From: a bacterium
Lineage (GTDB): Bacteria > Planctomycetota > Planctomycetia > Planctomycetales > Planctomycetaceae
DNA length: 56,362 nucleotides
NCBI GenBank assembly: GCA_016124895.1
Contig: WGMU01000170.1
Span: forward strand, 1-56,362
Direction of reading: 5' to 3'
Both the position numbers and the translations under genes were made by a program. The notes under the pieces were generated by a model. It was not told where the DNA came from. It did not search any database and was given only the letters and a program-made list of their open reading frames with translations. Of this stretch, positions 7,040 through 15,673 are shown piece by piece; the first letter of the stretch is position 1; every line of letters begins with the position of its first letter.

Positions 7040-9991
7040 TCACTGGCTCGACCGGGTGGCCTGGCTTGCGAGGCGTTCCAGTTCCTCGCGAATCCGATCG
7101 ATCAGCTCAATCTGCTGAGCGAACTCCGGACGGTCGGGCGCTTCACTGACCAGACGCTCGAAGAGGCGGCGGGCTTCTTCGAGCAAACCACGGGACGAGT
7201 CGTACTGCTGGCGCTGTGCCTCGAGCTGAGCCATGTTGAGCAGCAGTTCGCCGAGTTCCTGCCGGTACGACATCACCGCCGGACTGCGTTGCGACAGGTC
7301 CTGCATCTGCAGCCGCGCCTGCCCGTAAACGTCGATGGCCTCGCCGAGCGACTCGGGTTTCGTCGGTACCAGTGCGGCCAGCAGGTCCCCCTTCAGTCGC
7401 AGGCAGACGGCCAGCAGGTAGCGGTCGCGGAGATCGTCGGGATTCTCGGTCAGCAACTGCTCAAACAGTTCGATCGCCTTGTCAATATTCGTGGCGACGC
7501 GGTCCGGCAGGTTCTGGTCGACACCCAGGTTCGCGAGGTTGTACCAGCCCTTCGCGAGGTCGCGCCGCAGCCGCGTCTCCTGCGGAAACTGCTTCAGCGT
7601 CGCCAGCCGCAGGTCCTGCGCAGTATTGAACAATTCGAGCGCCCGCTCGAAATCCCGCTGCCGTTTCGCCAGCAGACCAAGATTCATATCCGCGTTCGCG
7701 AGCAGCCGATCAAACTCGACGCGATTCGCCGGATCGTCGGTTTCGTCGACGAGCTGCTGCCGCATCGTGCGCGTCTGCTCGAACAGTTGCGTCGCCGTGT
7801 CGAGGTCACCGTTAAGCGTTGCGACGCGTCCGAGCGCCGCCAGTGTTCGGCTCAGTGCCCGGCGGCGGGGCTTTGAGTCCGGAGTTTCGCCGAGCAGTTC
7901 TGACTGCTGCTTGCGGGCGGTTTCAAGCGACTCGACAGCGGCCTGCGGCGAATCGAGTTCCTCGGTGATCAATCCGAGCCGGAAATGCGTCGCCGCCAGT
8001 TCGTCGCGGACTGTCGGGTCGTTCGAGCGGCGATCGAGAAACCGCAAGTAGTAGTTGCGAGCCAGATCGAGCAGTTCGCGACGCAGTTCCTGACTGCCGG
8101 GCTCGTTGAGCAATCGGTCCTCGCTGACGTGTGTAAAGAACTGATTGACCGCTTCCAGCGCGTCCTGAAAGCTCGCCTCGGACAGTTCCTGAGCCTGCTT
8201 TGTTTCGCCGAGACTTTTCTCGACAGCGATGCGCGCATCCTCGGTTTTGACGTACGCGACGGCGAGACTCACGCCACCAAACAGCAGCCCGGTGGCAGTC
8301 ACAAAAATCGCTCCGGCGAGAATGCGGTTGCGGCGGCACCACTTCAGCAGCCGCGCGGTGCGCGAAATCGGTCGCGAGAGGATCGGCTTGCCGTCGAGGT
8401 AGCGCCGCAGTTCGTCGGCAAGCGCTGCCGCGGACTCGAACCGCCGCGCTGGATCCTTCTCCAGACACTTCATGCAGATCGTGCTGAGGTCGCGGTCGAC
8501 GGCCGTGTTGAGCTGCTGCAGCGCGACTGGTTCATGTTCGAGCACCTGACGCATGGTGGCGAACGTCGACGCCGCCTGAAATGGCGGCCGGCCACTCAGC
8601 GCGTGGTAGAGCGTCGCGCCGAGCGAGTAGACGTCGGACTGAGCGGTCGCGTCGGCAGCGCTGTTGAACTGCTCGGGCGGCATGTACGGCGGCGTGCCCA
8701 TCGCTTCGCCGGTCTTCGTCAGCGTCTGCTCGTCGGTCGCCAGCTTTGCGAGTCCGAAGTCAGCGATCCGCGGTCGCTGCGTCGCGTGCTCAATGAGAAT
8801 ATTCTGCGGCTTGATGTCGCGATGCAGAATTCCGAGCTGATGCGCCGCGTGAACAGCGCGGCAGATCGGTTCGAGAAATTCAGCCGCCTGTCGGTTTTCG
8901 AGCGGGCCGTCGCGGAGCTTTTCGGCCAGCGAGCCGCCTTCAATAAACGGCATCGAGAAGTAGTGGCAACCGTCGGCCTCGCCGACTTCAAACACCGTCA
9001 CCAGGTTGTCGTGCTGCAATCGCCCGGCGGCCTGAGCTTCGTTGCGGAACCGGTCGATCATCCGCGTCCGCGTCGATTCGCTCATGCCCGACAGACGGTC
9101 CGGGCGAATGACTTTGAGGGCGACGATTCGGTTCGCCTTGCGCTGCCGAGCCCGGTAGACGACGCCCATGCCGCCCTGGCCGAGTTCCCCGAGGATCTCA
9201 TAATCGCCGATGACCTTGTCCGGCGGACGGGCGGAGGACGACGTTGGTCGCGACCGCAATCGAGCAAGCCGTGACCGTATCTCCGGCGTCAGTTGCTGCT
9301 CATCGATCGTCGCAGCGCCGTAGCCGGAATCGCCTTCGGTCTCCGCCGAATCTCCTTCGGTTTCGACCACGAACTCATCCAGTGTCTCCAGCGGGTCGTT
9401 ACTGAGTTCGAGACTCGTTGCCTGCGAATCGAAGCCGTCAGCGTCAGTGTCGTTTGACGCAGCCTCGTTTGCCGCAGCCTGAGCGGGCGCACCACTGGCA
9501 GATACTGAGCCCTGCGAACTGCCGATCGCTGCCTGCTCACTCGGAGCCAGAGTCGCGGCGTCCCAGCCAGCGTCGTGATTCCTGGCTGGCTGCGTGTCGC
9601 CAATCCCCGGTCCGACGGTCCGTTCGGCGGCGGCCGGATGAGCCGCCTGCCTGCCCGGCGTACTGGCACCGGCCAGCGGTACTTCACTCGGAACCAGAGT
9701 TTCCAGTCGTTCCGCGAAGACGCTCTCGACGACGCTCCGCAGTTCGCCGGGCAGATCGGAGTAGTTGTCAGGATCCGGCACGACTCCCTGGTCGCTCTGC
9801 CACTCCAGCTCGATCGTCAGCAGTTCGCGCAGCAGCACCGAGCGTTCGTCACCAGACGAATCGTCAAGGAATGACGGCAGGTCTGCTCGCTGTCCTGCCT
9901 CAACCAGACCGCGGAACTCGCGGCATTTCCGTTCAACTCGCTGTTGTGCGGGGCCTGTCAGGGATGCGAATTTCGCTTGTGCTCCGTCCAT
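7040..9991 (-). CDS. Membrane serine/threonine protein kinase with C-terminal TPR region (983 aa)
   Basis: A Hanks-type kinase: Gly loop GQGGMGVVY at 271-279, catalytic Lys293, HRDIKPQN at 390-397 with Asp392, DFG at 411-413, and MPPE near 437-440 as the APE equivalent. A 260-residue cytosolic N-terminal part precedes it; it begins with a helical region seen in planctomycete kinases and includes an acidic tandem repeat (ETEGDS twice, about 211-222). One membrane span lies at about 557-581. The remaining 400 residues, presumably periplasmic, are tetratricopeptide-like helices. I choose ATG 9991 over the open frame start at 10210, since the extra 73 residues look non-coding. It is divergent from bioB. 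Substrates are unknown. Confidence 0.92.
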   Translation of the reverse strand: MDGAQAKFASLTGPAQQRVERKCREFRGLVEAGQRADLPSFLDDSSGDERSVLLRELLTIELEWQSDQGVVPDPDNYSDLPGELRSVVESVFAERLETLVPSEVPLAGASTPGRQAAHPAAAERTVGPGIGDTQPARNHDAGWDAATLAPSEQAAIGSSQGSVSASGAPAQAAANEAASNDTDADGFDSQATSLELSNDPLETLDEFVVETEGDSAETEGDSGYGAATIDEQQLTPEIRSRLARLRSRPTSSSARPPDKVIGDYEILGELGQGGMGVVYRARQRKANRIVALKVIRPDRLSGMSESTRTRMIDRFRNEAQAAGRLQHDNLVTVFEVGEADGCHYFSMPFIEGGSLAEKLRDGPLENRQAAEFLEPICRAVHAAHQLGILHRDIKPQNILIEHATQRPRIADFGLAKLATDEQTLTKTGEAMGTPPYMPPEQFNSAADATAQSDVYSLGATLYHALSGRPPFQAASTFATMRQVLEHEPVALQQLNTAVDRDLSTICMKCLEKDPARRFESAAALADELRRYLDGKPILSRPISRTARLLKWCRRNRILAGAIFVTATGLLFGGVSLAVAYVKTEDARIAVEKSLGETKQAQELSEASFQDALEAVNQFFTHVSEDRLLNEPGSQELRRELLDLARNYYLRFLDRRSNDPTVRDELAATHFRLGLITEELDSPQAAVESLETARKQQSELLGETPDSKPRRRALSRTLAALGRVATLNGDLDTATQLFEQTRTMRQQLVDETDDPANRVEFDRLLANADMNLGLLAKRQRDFERALELFNTAQDLRLATLKQFPQETRLRRDLAKGWYNLANLGVDQNLPDRVATNIDKAIELFEQLLTENPDDLRDRYLLAVCLRLKGDLLAALVPTKPESLGEAIDVYGQARLQMQDLSQRSPAVMSYRQELGELLLNMAQLEAQRQQYDSSRGLLEEARRLFERLVSEAPDRPEFAQQIELIDRIREELERLASQATRSSQ

Positions 9992-10350
9992 TGAATTCGT
10001 CTCTCGCGCTGCTGCCCGCCAGCTCTTCCACTCCGGAAGCGCATCATCGACCGAACAGAACCCTGCGTCTACCCGCTCGCGACAGTTCGGCCAGCAACCG
10101 GGGAGAACCCCAGCGATGTCAGACGCGTCCGGCCCAATTGGGTCGATTCGTTCAGGAACGTGTCGGAACAACTTCCGTGTTTGACTGCAAGCCGCTCTGA
10201 GGAGGCGCACACGGCGTCCCGGCGCTCCGTTCGCTGCAACGAGCGTCGCCGGGCGTTAGACTTCCCGCCGCCCGCAGACCGGTCAGCGCGTCGCAGCGCT
10301 GCAGAGTTCGACAGGTCTGCGTTCTGAAAACTTTGAATTCTGAGGCGGAA
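9992..10350. promoter_or_regulatory. Divergent intergenic region between kinase gene and bioB
   Basis: This 359 bp region must hold promoters for the minus-strand kinase and plus-strand bioB. No convincing sigma-70 pair or BirA-type operator is visible. The main structure is a GC-rich hairpin at 10218-10253, listed separately. A GAGG-containing Shine-Dalgarno (TGAGGCGGAA) ends directly before the bioB ATG. Confidence 0.45.
10218..10253. promoter_or_regulatory. GC-rich hairpin upstream of bioB
   Basis: CCCGGCG at 10218-10224 pairs with CGCCGGG at 10247-10253, and an inner CGTT/AACG pairing extends the stem over a six-base loop. No T-tract follows, so it is not a standard terminator. In the bioB leader it could act as an attenuator or an RNA-stability element. 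Confidence 0.4.
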
Positions 10351-11448
10351 ATGTCGACTGTGGATGTGCCGGCCCGTGTGGCGAGCTGGACCGAACTGGC
10401 TCAGCGGATTCTCGACGGGCACAAGCTGACGCGCGAGGAAGGACTCGCGGTTCTCGATTCGAGCGACGCCGAACTGCTGCAGTTGCTCGACGCCGCCTGG
10501 CAGATTCGCGAGCGGTACTTCGCGAACAAAGTTCACCTGTACTTCCTGAAGAACGCCAAAAGCGGCCTCTGCCCGGAAGACTGCGGCTACTGCTCGCAGA
10601 ACGTCAAATCGACGGCCGACATCGAGAAGTACAGCCTGCTCAACGAGCAGCAGATCCTCGCCGGCGCGAAGCAGGCGTACGACGCTCAGGCACGGACCTA
10701 CTGCATCGTCACCAGCGGTCGGGGTCCGACGAATTCGGAAGTCGACCGCGTCGCCGATGTCGTGCGGACGATCAAAGCGGACTACGGCCTGCATATCTGC
10801 TGCTGTCTGGGACTGCTGAAGCCCGAGCAGGCAGAAACGCTCGCTGCGGCTGGCGTCGACCGGATCAATCACAACCTGAATACCAGCCGCCGCTATTACG
10901 ACGAAATCTGCACGACGCACACCTACGAGGACCGGCTCGACACGCTGAAGGTCGTCCGCAATGCCGGCATGGAACTGTGCTGCGGCGTCATCACCGGCAT
11001 GGGCGAGGATCACGGCGACCTCGTCGACGTCGCTCTCGAACTGGCCGGGATGAAAGTCGAATCGATTCCGGTCAACTTCCTGAACCCGATCGACGGCACG
11101 CAGCTCGAAGGCAAACGCGACCTCGATCCGCGATTCTGTCTGAAGGCTCTGTGCCTGTTCCGCTTTGCGAATCCGGATACCGAAATCCGCGTCGCCGGCG
11201 GTCGCGAAGTCAACCTGCGATCGATGCAGGCGATGTCGCTGTACCCAGCGAACTCGCTGTTCGTCAGCGACTATCTGACAACGAAGGGCCAGGCAGCCTC
11301 GGCCGACTTCCAGATGATCGAGGACCTGGGCTTTGAAATCGTCACTGGTGACAGCCGCACGCGCGAACTGTTTGCCGCTCACCAGTCTCTACCACTGGCC
11401 GGCGGCTGTTCGTCAGGCAGCTCGTGCGGCGGTGGAAGCTGCGGCTGA
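10351..11448 (+). CDS. bioB: Biotin synthase (365 aa)
   Basis: A radical SAM enzyme that inserts sulfur into dethiobiotin, the last step of biotin synthesis. The CPEDCGYC motif provides the [4Fe-4S] ligands Cys74, Cys78 and Cys81. YCSQN, the SGRGPTN segment, GVITGMGE, NFLNPIDGT and the RVAGGRE arginine motif are all as in BioB. The frame is open from a TTG at 10333, but ATG 10351 has a proper Shine-Dalgarno (GAGGCGG) and fits the family length. An unusual Gly/Ser/Cys-rich tail of about 17 residues (GGCSSGSSCGGGSCG) ends the protein. No other bio gene is certain nearby; the aminotransferase downstream is not clearly BioA. Confidence 0.97.
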   Translation: MSTVDVPARVASWTELAQRILDGHKLTREEGLAVLDSSDAELLQLLDAAWQIRERYFANKVHLYFLKNAKSGLCPEDCGYCSQNVKSTADIEKYSLLNEQQILAGAKQAYDAQARTYCIVTSGRGPTNSEVDRVADVVRTIKADYGLHICCCLGLLKPEQAETLAAAGVDRINHNLNTSRRYYDEICTTHTYEDRLDTLKVVRNAGMELCCGVITGMGEDHGDLVDVALELAGMKVESIPVNFLNPIDGTQLEGKRDLDPRFCLKALCLFRFANPDTEIRVAGGREVNLRSMQAMSLYPANSLFVSDYLTTKGQAASADFQMIEDLGFEIVTGDSRTRELFAAHQSLPLAGGCSSGSSCGGGSCG

Positions 11449-11461
11449 TCAGTGAGTATTT

Positions 11462-11618
11462 TCTGACGCAAAGGCGCGAAGCCGCAAAGGATCGCAAAGT
11501 TCAGTCAGTGATTCTGGATGTTCTGAAGCATCACGGCCCGACGTACCCGTCCGCCGGCACCAGTGTCTGAAGCAGGTTTCTTTGCGAATCCTCTGCGTCT
11601 TCGCGACTTTGCGTCAGA
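11462..11618. repeat. Long inverted repeat, GCAAAG family, copy 1
   Basis: TCTGACGCAAAG at 11462-11473 is complementary to CTTTGCGTCAGA at 11607-11618, and further matches (CGCGAAG / CTTCGCG) extend the stem. It lies in the 266 bp gap between bioB and the aminotransferase. A shorter, related element is at 37846-37920 and shares the GCAAAG / CTTTGCG and CTTCGCG words. It may fold in RNA as a terminator or processing site. Confidence 0.8.
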
Positions 11619-11714
11619 GCCGATCACCGTACTGCTCACGTCGGATTCTGTAGAAATCCGGGACTTGGTGCCCAGCAAAGCTCGCTCTCAACTCTCAACT
11701 CTGGACTCACACCC

Positions 11715-13103
11715 ATGACTGACTCCATCACCTTCCCCGGCGAAGACCGCTCCAACGCCGCCCGCGACGTCGTCGCTCATCAGGAGCCCGTTGCACTGCG
11801 GACATTCACGCCGAGTCAGGCCGTGCTGGCGAAGTCGGCCGGCTGCTTCCACTGGACCGCCGACGGACGCCGCCTTTACGACTACAGCTCGGGCGTGCTC
11901 GTCGCGAATCTCGGCCACAATCCAAAGAGCTGGCTGAAACGCTTCGTCGAAAACTTCGGCTGGACGCCGGAGATTTTTAAAGGTGGCGACGGCTACGCGG
12001 AACTCGTCCCGCTGACGGCTTACAACGCAATCACTGAGGTCGAAACGCTGGCCGTGCAGAAACTGCTGCAGAGTGTCCAGGCGACTCACTTCGGCAAGCG
12101 GCTCGACACCGTCATGTGGTCGGCGTCCGGTTCGGAAGCCGTCATCAAAGCGCTCTGGGCCTGCCTGCACCGCGACGCATCGCGCGACATCATTCTCGCG
12201 ACGCGCGGCGGCTTTCACGGCAAGAAGGGCCTGGCCGGAGCAGTCACCGGTTCTGAAACCGATGCGAACCGCGACCCGCGCGTCCGCTTCATCAGCTTCC
12301 CGAAGGACGAGATCGCTGATCACAGTCAGTACGGCCAGCCGCTCGATCTGTCGAAGTACGAGGCCGAGTTGCGGGCATTGCACGACGAATTCGGCAGCCG
12401 CATCAACTGCCTGATCACTGAGCCGTACCTCGGCGGCGGCGGCAGCTACCATCCACCGAAAGAGTATCTGCAGATGCTGCAGCGCTTTTGCCGCGAGCAC
12501 GACATCCTGTTCATCCTCGACGAAGTCCAATCGAACTTCGGCCGCACCGGCAAGATGTACGCGTTCGAGAAGAACGAAATCGAGCCCGATTTTGTGACGC
12601 TCGGCAAGGGGCTCGGCAACGGCGTCGCGGTCAGTGGAGTTGTCGGCCGCGGCGACATCATGGCCACACTGAAGTACGGCGAAGCTTCTGACACCTGGAG
12701 TGCCAACCCGATCGCCTCCGCCGCCGTCGTGGCGACGCTCGACGAGTTCGAAGCGACCGGAGTGATCAAGCACGCCGAGCAGCTTACACCGATCTTCTTC
12801 GACGGCCTGAACGCTCTGAAGGAAACCGGTTTGATTGCAAAGGTCCGCGGCGAAGGCATGGTCTTCGGCATCGAGTGCGCCGACGTCAACGGCACCCCAG
12901 CGGCCGACGTCGCGAACGCGATTGTCAAAGCGTGCTACCTCGGCCAGGGAGATCGCGGCGGCATCCATTTCCTGGGCGCTCTCGCCGGCAAGGTTCTGCG
13001 CGTCAGCCCGCCGATGACGATGACGCTCGACGAAGCAAAAGACTCGCTCGACCTGCTGCAGGCGATCTGTCGCGATCTGGCCGCGTCGGGTCTGCAGAGC
13101 TGA
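11715..13103 (+). CDS. Class-III PLP-dependent aminotransferase (462 aa)
   Basis: A fold-type I aminotransferase of the omega-amino group (GabT/ArgD/RocD-like). FILDEVQSNFGRTGK contains the PLP-pyridine Asp269, and FVTLGKGLGNG contains the Schiff-base Lys298. SASGSEAVIKAL (phosphate-binding) and GGFHGKKG are also present. It could in principle act on an amino acid or diamine; there is no sequence evidence for the BioA reaction despite bioB lying upstream. ATG 11715 follows an AT-rich stretch without a strong Shine-Dalgarno. The gene is flanked by palindromic elements on both sides, so it is probably its own transcription unit. Confidence 0.92.
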   Translation: MTDSITFPGEDRSNAARDVVAHQEPVALRTFTPSQAVLAKSAGCFHWTADGRRLYDYSSGVLVANLGHNPKSWLKRFVENFGWTPEIFKGGDGYAELVPLTAYNAITEVETLAVQKLLQSVQATHFGKRLDTVMWSASGSEAVIKALWACLHRDASRDIILATRGGFHGKKGLAGAVTGSETDANRDPRVRFISFPKDEIADHSQYGQPLDLSKYEAELRALHDEFGSRINCLITEPYLGGGGSYHPPKEYLQMLQRFCREHDILFILDEVQSNFGRTGKMYAFEKNEIEPDFVTLGKGLGNGVAVSGVVGRGDIMATLKYGEASDTWSANPIASAAVVATLDEFEATGVIKHAEQLTPIFFDGLNALKETGLIAKVRGEGMVFGIECADVNGTPAADVANAIVKACYLGQGDRGGIHFLGALAGKVLRVSPPMTMTLDEAKDSLDLLQAICRDLAASGLQS

Positions 13104-13112
13104 CGGAAACCT

Positions 13113-13309
13113 GTAGAAGGCTGGACCAGGCGGAACGCCGTTCCGGCACCGTCAGATTCACTCGTTCCTGCGCTCTGCGCAGGAACGGCAAATCTCGACG
13201 CTCTGTGTCGCTTCAATGGGGCAGAGCGTCGTCAGTTGCGTTCCGACGCGGAGCATCGGAACGAGAAAAAGATTGCCGGAGCGGCACTGGGCTCGATCCG
13301 GCCTTCTAC
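13113..13309. repeat. Composite palindromic element of nested hairpins
   Basis: The outer arms GTAGAAGGC-TGGA (13113-13125) and TCC-GGCCTTCTAC (13297-13309) are complementary with few mismatches. Inside are a perfect 11-bp hairpin with a TCT loop (13163-13187), a GACGCTCTG/CAGAGCGTC stem (about 13197-13230) and a CGTTCCGA/TCGGAACG stem (13240-13264). This architecture suits a MITE-like non-autonomous element or a complex terminator. It occupies nearly the whole aminotransferase-ABC gap and ends 12 bp before the chosen ABC start. Confidence 0.75.
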
Positions 13310-13321
13310 GCTAACCACAGC

Positions 13322-14002
13322 GTGAGCAGACCCGCCGTGATCGAAATTCAGAACGTCACCAAAACGCACCGGCTCGGTGAGACCGAAGTTCATGCGCTGC
13401 GTGGAGTGACCTGCTCGATCGAACGTGGCTCGTTCAACTTCGTCGTCGGTCCGTCGGGCAGCGGCAAGAGCAGTCTGCTGTACCTGATCGGAGCGCTCGA
13501 TCAGCCGACGTCCGGGGATATCCGCGTCGATGGCCACTCGCTGGCAGCTCAGTCGACTGCCGAACGAGACGCGTACCGCCGCGACGACGTCGGCTTCATC
13601 TTTCAAAGCTTCAATCTGCTGAGCAATCTGGACGCCGTCGACAACGTGCTCGTCCCGTTTCTCCCACAGGGCGTTTCGGCGGAACTTCGCAACCGTGCCG
13701 AGCAACTGCTCCGCGACGTCGGCCTCGGCAGCCGCCTGCATCATCAGCCACGACAACTGTCCGGCGGCGAGCAGCAGCGGATTGCGATCGCGCGGGCACT
13801 GCTTAAGTCGCCGAAGCTGATCCTGGCCGACGAGCCGACCGGCGAACTCGACAGCCAGACCGGCGCCGAAGTCTTCCGCCTGTTGCGTGAACTCAGCAGC
13901 CAGACCGAAGCCACCGTTCTCGTCGTGACTCACGATTCCAGCTTCGTCACCGCCAGCGACCGTATCATCAGAATGAAAGACGGCCGTCTCGCCGAGACAT
14001 GA
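13322..14002 (+). CDS. ABC transporter ATP-binding protein, LolD/MacB type (226 aa)
   Basis: A complete ABC ATPase: Walker [10 protein letters not shown] at 43-51, Q-loop Gln95, signature LSGGEQQR at 146-153, Walker B ILADEP ending near 172 followed by TGELD, and switch His204. Length and motifs fit the LolD/MacB/FtsE group, which works with FtsX-like permeases in lipoprotein release, efflux or cell-wall hydrolase control. No such permease gene is in this window, so the partner must be elsewhere. The start is uncertain: the frame is open far upstream, but homology begins only at the GTG at 13322 (or GTG 13337), and neither has a good Shine-Dalgarno. Confidence 0.9.
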   Translation: MSRPAVIEIQNVTKTHRLGETEVHALRGVTCSIERGSFNFVVGPSGSGKSSLLYLIGALDQPTSGDIRVDGHSLAAQSTAERDAYRRDDVGFIFQSFNLLSNLDAVDNVLVPFLPQGVSAELRNRAEQLLRDVGLGSRLHHQPRQLSGGEQQRIAIARALLKSPKLILADEPTGELDSQTGAEVFRLLRELSSQTEATVLVVTHDSSFVTASDRIIRMKDGRLAET

Positions 14003-14023
14003 CACTGAGCCGGATCTGGAATT

Positions 14024-14103
14024 GAACAGAAGTCGAGAAGGCAACGAAGCTAACGTCACACGCCGACTCGAAAAGTCTTCGTTACCTTCGTTTCCTTCTG
14101 TTC
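14024..14103. repeat. Imperfect inverted repeat downstream of ABC gene
   Basis: GAACAGAAG...AAGGCAACGAAGCTAACG (from 14024) is complementary to CGTTACCTTCG...CCTTCTGTTC (ending 14103), apart from two mismatches and an 8-nt bulge in the left arm. It starts 21 bp after the ABC stop codon and may terminate that gene. It also looks like an interspersed repeat. Confidence 0.65.
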
Positions 14104-14313
14104 TGAATCCCTGCTGTTCTGTGTCTATCCCGTCTCCGCAGTCGCTGTTTCAGCTGGGGTCGCAGCGAGTGATCGATGTCAGGTCGCGCAGGTCCTGCTT
14201 CATCACGTTCAGGTTCTGGTCGATGCGACGCTTGCGGAGGCAAGGCGGTCGCTGCATAGTCGTCGTCTCGCCGAATTCCGCCCGAGTCCCGCCACGACGC
14301 GATCCCGCCCCGA
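14104..14313. other. Leader region of the exbD operon
   Basis: With the preceding palindrome, this makes a 311 bp gap between the ABC gene and exbD. It should hold the promoter of the 14.3-17.4 kb genes. I see no clear promoter or gene in it. Confidence 0.35.
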
Positions 14314-14739
14314 ATGAGACTGCGACGCAACTCCAACCTGCTCGTCGAACCGCCGTCCAGCGCGACGGGCGATATTGCGTTTAATCTGATCGTCTTCTTC
14401 CTCGTCTGCGCCTCGATTCAGCCGGACAGTGGCCGCAAGCAGACGTTGCCGAAAGCGGATCAGGTCGAGCAGGAAGAACAGCAGACGGAAAACATCCAGG
14501 TCGAGATTGCGCGCCAAGCGGTCTTTCTGAACGGCGACCTGATCGCGATGAAGGACTTTCAGCCGCGGTTGAAGGCAAAGCTCGATGTCAAACCGCGGCC
14601 TGAGGACAAGGTTGTCGTCGTCAAGAGTCGCAAGGACACGCCGTACTCGCAGTGGATCGCCGTGACGTCGCGGATCGAAGACGCGGGCGGCATCGTCACG
14701 CTGCAACTCGAAGAAGAGCAGACGGTGGCGGTGCCATGA
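14314..14739 (+). CDS. ExbD/TolR-family protein, first copy (141 aa)
   Basis: ExbD proteins span the inner membrane once and form the proton pathway with ExbB. Here a short basic N-terminus leads to GDIAFNLIVFFLVCASI, one membrane helix with the expected acidic residue Asp20, followed by a periplasmic domain of about 100 residues. Length matches the family. The stop overlaps the start of the second exbD (ATGA), so the two are translationally coupled. No exbB is adjacent; the only ExbB-type gene in the window begins at 33311. Confidence 0.85.
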   Translation: MRLRRNSNLLVEPPSSATGDIAFNLIVFFLVCASIQPDSGRKQTLPKADQVEQEEQQTENIQVEIARQAVFLNGDLIAMKDFQPRLKAKLDVKPRPEDKVVVVKSRKDTPYSQWIAVTSRIEDAGGIVTLQLEEEQTVAVP

Positions 14740-15143
14740 AGATCAAACGCAAAACGTCGCGAGCCGAAGTGCCCAGCATGGCGATGGGTGATATCGCCTT
14801 TAACCTGCTGATCTTCTTCGTAATCCTCGCGCGAGCCCAGGACGACAGCCATCTGCAGTGGACACCGGCCAAAGCCGCGAACATTGAAAGTGCGGGCAAC
14901 TCGCGAGTCAGCATCGTCGTCGATAAAGACAACAAACTGTATCTCAACGGCGGTGAGATCGGCGTCGGCCAGTTGGCCGCCGCGATTCAGGAAGAACTCG
15001 GCAACGCGCCCGCCGGTGAGCGAGTCGTCCTGCTGAAAGTTCATCAGGAGATTCTCGCTCAGCGGTTCGAGCCAGTCATCGAAGCCATCAGCGAGGCCGG
15101 CGGCGACCTCGTGCATATCGTCGAAGACGAAAACAAGAAGTAG
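14736..15143 (+). CDS. ExbD/TolR-family protein, second copy (135 aa)
   Basis: A paralogue of the preceding protein. The basic start MKIKRK is followed by MGDIAFNLLIFFVILA with Asp19 in the membrane helix, then a periplasmic domain that ends with a charged EDENKK tail. I choose ATG 14736, which overlaps the upstream stop by 4 nt, over the longer open frame from 14652, because the motif order fits only the shorter form. Paired non-identical ExbD subunits suggest a heteromeric stator unit (inference). Confidence 0.85.
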   Translation: MKIKRKTSRAEVPSMAMGDIAFNLLIFFVILARAQDDSHLQWTPAKAANIESAGNSRVSIVVDKDNKLYLNGGEIGVGQLAAAIQEELGNAPAGERVVLLKVHQEILAQRFEPVIEAISEAGGDLVHIVEDENKK

Positions 15144-15149
15144 ATCGAG

Positions 15150-15662
15150 ATGGAACAGACACGCAAACAACTCGAAGACCAGCCGAAACCGTCAACGGGC
15201 ATTGCTGGTGACATGAAACGTCTGCACGGCGACGCGTCGGCAACGGCTGCCGAACTCCGCGAGTTCGTCGCGACGCTCAAAGGCCGCAGCCCGGCCGAAG
15301 TGCTGGGCGCGATCGGCGAAAGCAGCCTGTTCCAGGGCATCGTGCAGGCGACGATCGGCTGCGTCGTCCTGCTCGTTGTGTTCACCGTCGGCCCGTATCT
15401 GTTGCACGGCCCGGCAGAAGCCTCAACGCCGGACGCGAAAGCCGCCGTGGCCGACACGGCCGCCGAACCTGTGGCGACCACTGCCGACAATGCCGCTCCG
15501 GCGAACGGCTTGGCAACCGCGAAGACAGAAGCGTCTGCCGAAACAGGCGCGGACGTCGAAAAAGCCGCGAAGGCAATGGGCATCGACGAAACCCGGCAGG
15601 CCGACCCGAAGACCAACCCGCTCGACAAGAACCTCGACAGCCTGCTTGACGGAGTGAATTAA
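15150..15662 (+). CDS. Single-pass membrane protein of unknown function (170 aa)
   Basis: Not recognised as a named family. A soluble N-terminal part of about 65 residues is followed by one membrane helix (IVQATIGCVVLLVVFTVGPYLL, about residues 64-85) and an Ala/Thr/Asp-rich, probably disordered, periplasmic tail that ends in a short Asp/Leu-rich segment (LDKNLDSLLDG). It begins 7 bp after the second exbD and is clearly in the same operon, so it may be an accessory or linker (TonB-like in topology only) of the ExbBD motor. It has no TonB C-terminal domain. Confidence 0.75.
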   Translation: MEQTRKQLEDQPKPSTGIAGDMKRLHGDASATAAELREFVATLKGRSPAEVLGAIGESSLFQGIVQATIGCVVLLVVFTVGPYLLHGPAEASTPDAKAAVADTAAEPVATTADNAAPANGLATAKTEASAETGADVEKAAKAMGIDETRQADPKTNPLDKNLDSLLDGVN

Positions 15663-15673
15663 CGAACTCAATT

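Noticed and set aside
7985-9274. Long plus-strand frame of 429 codons inside the kinase gene.
   Set aside because: It is a GC-rich shadow frame: Arg- and Val-rich, without domain, opposite a well-supported kinase.
9992-10210. Extra 73 residues at the kinase N-terminus.
   Set aside because: Sequence reads like antisense leader DNA, with no family resemblance; ATG 9991 is a better start.
10069-11382. Minus-strand frame of 437 codons over bioB.
   Set aside because: Shadow of a highly conserved enzyme gene; the peptide is His/Asp/Arg-rich without motifs.
11715-13103. Calling the aminotransferase BioA because bioB is upstream.
   Set aside because: Motifs are general for class-III aminotransferases, a long palindrome separates the genes, and no other biotin gene is present.
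12875-13321. N-terminal extension of the ABC ATPase in the same open frame.
   Set aside because: It overlaps the aminotransferase gene and the hairpin element and has no protein character.
15150-15662. Calling the one-pass membrane protein TonB.
   Set aside because: Topology is similar, but there is no Pro-rich EP/KP spacer and no C-terminal TonB domain.
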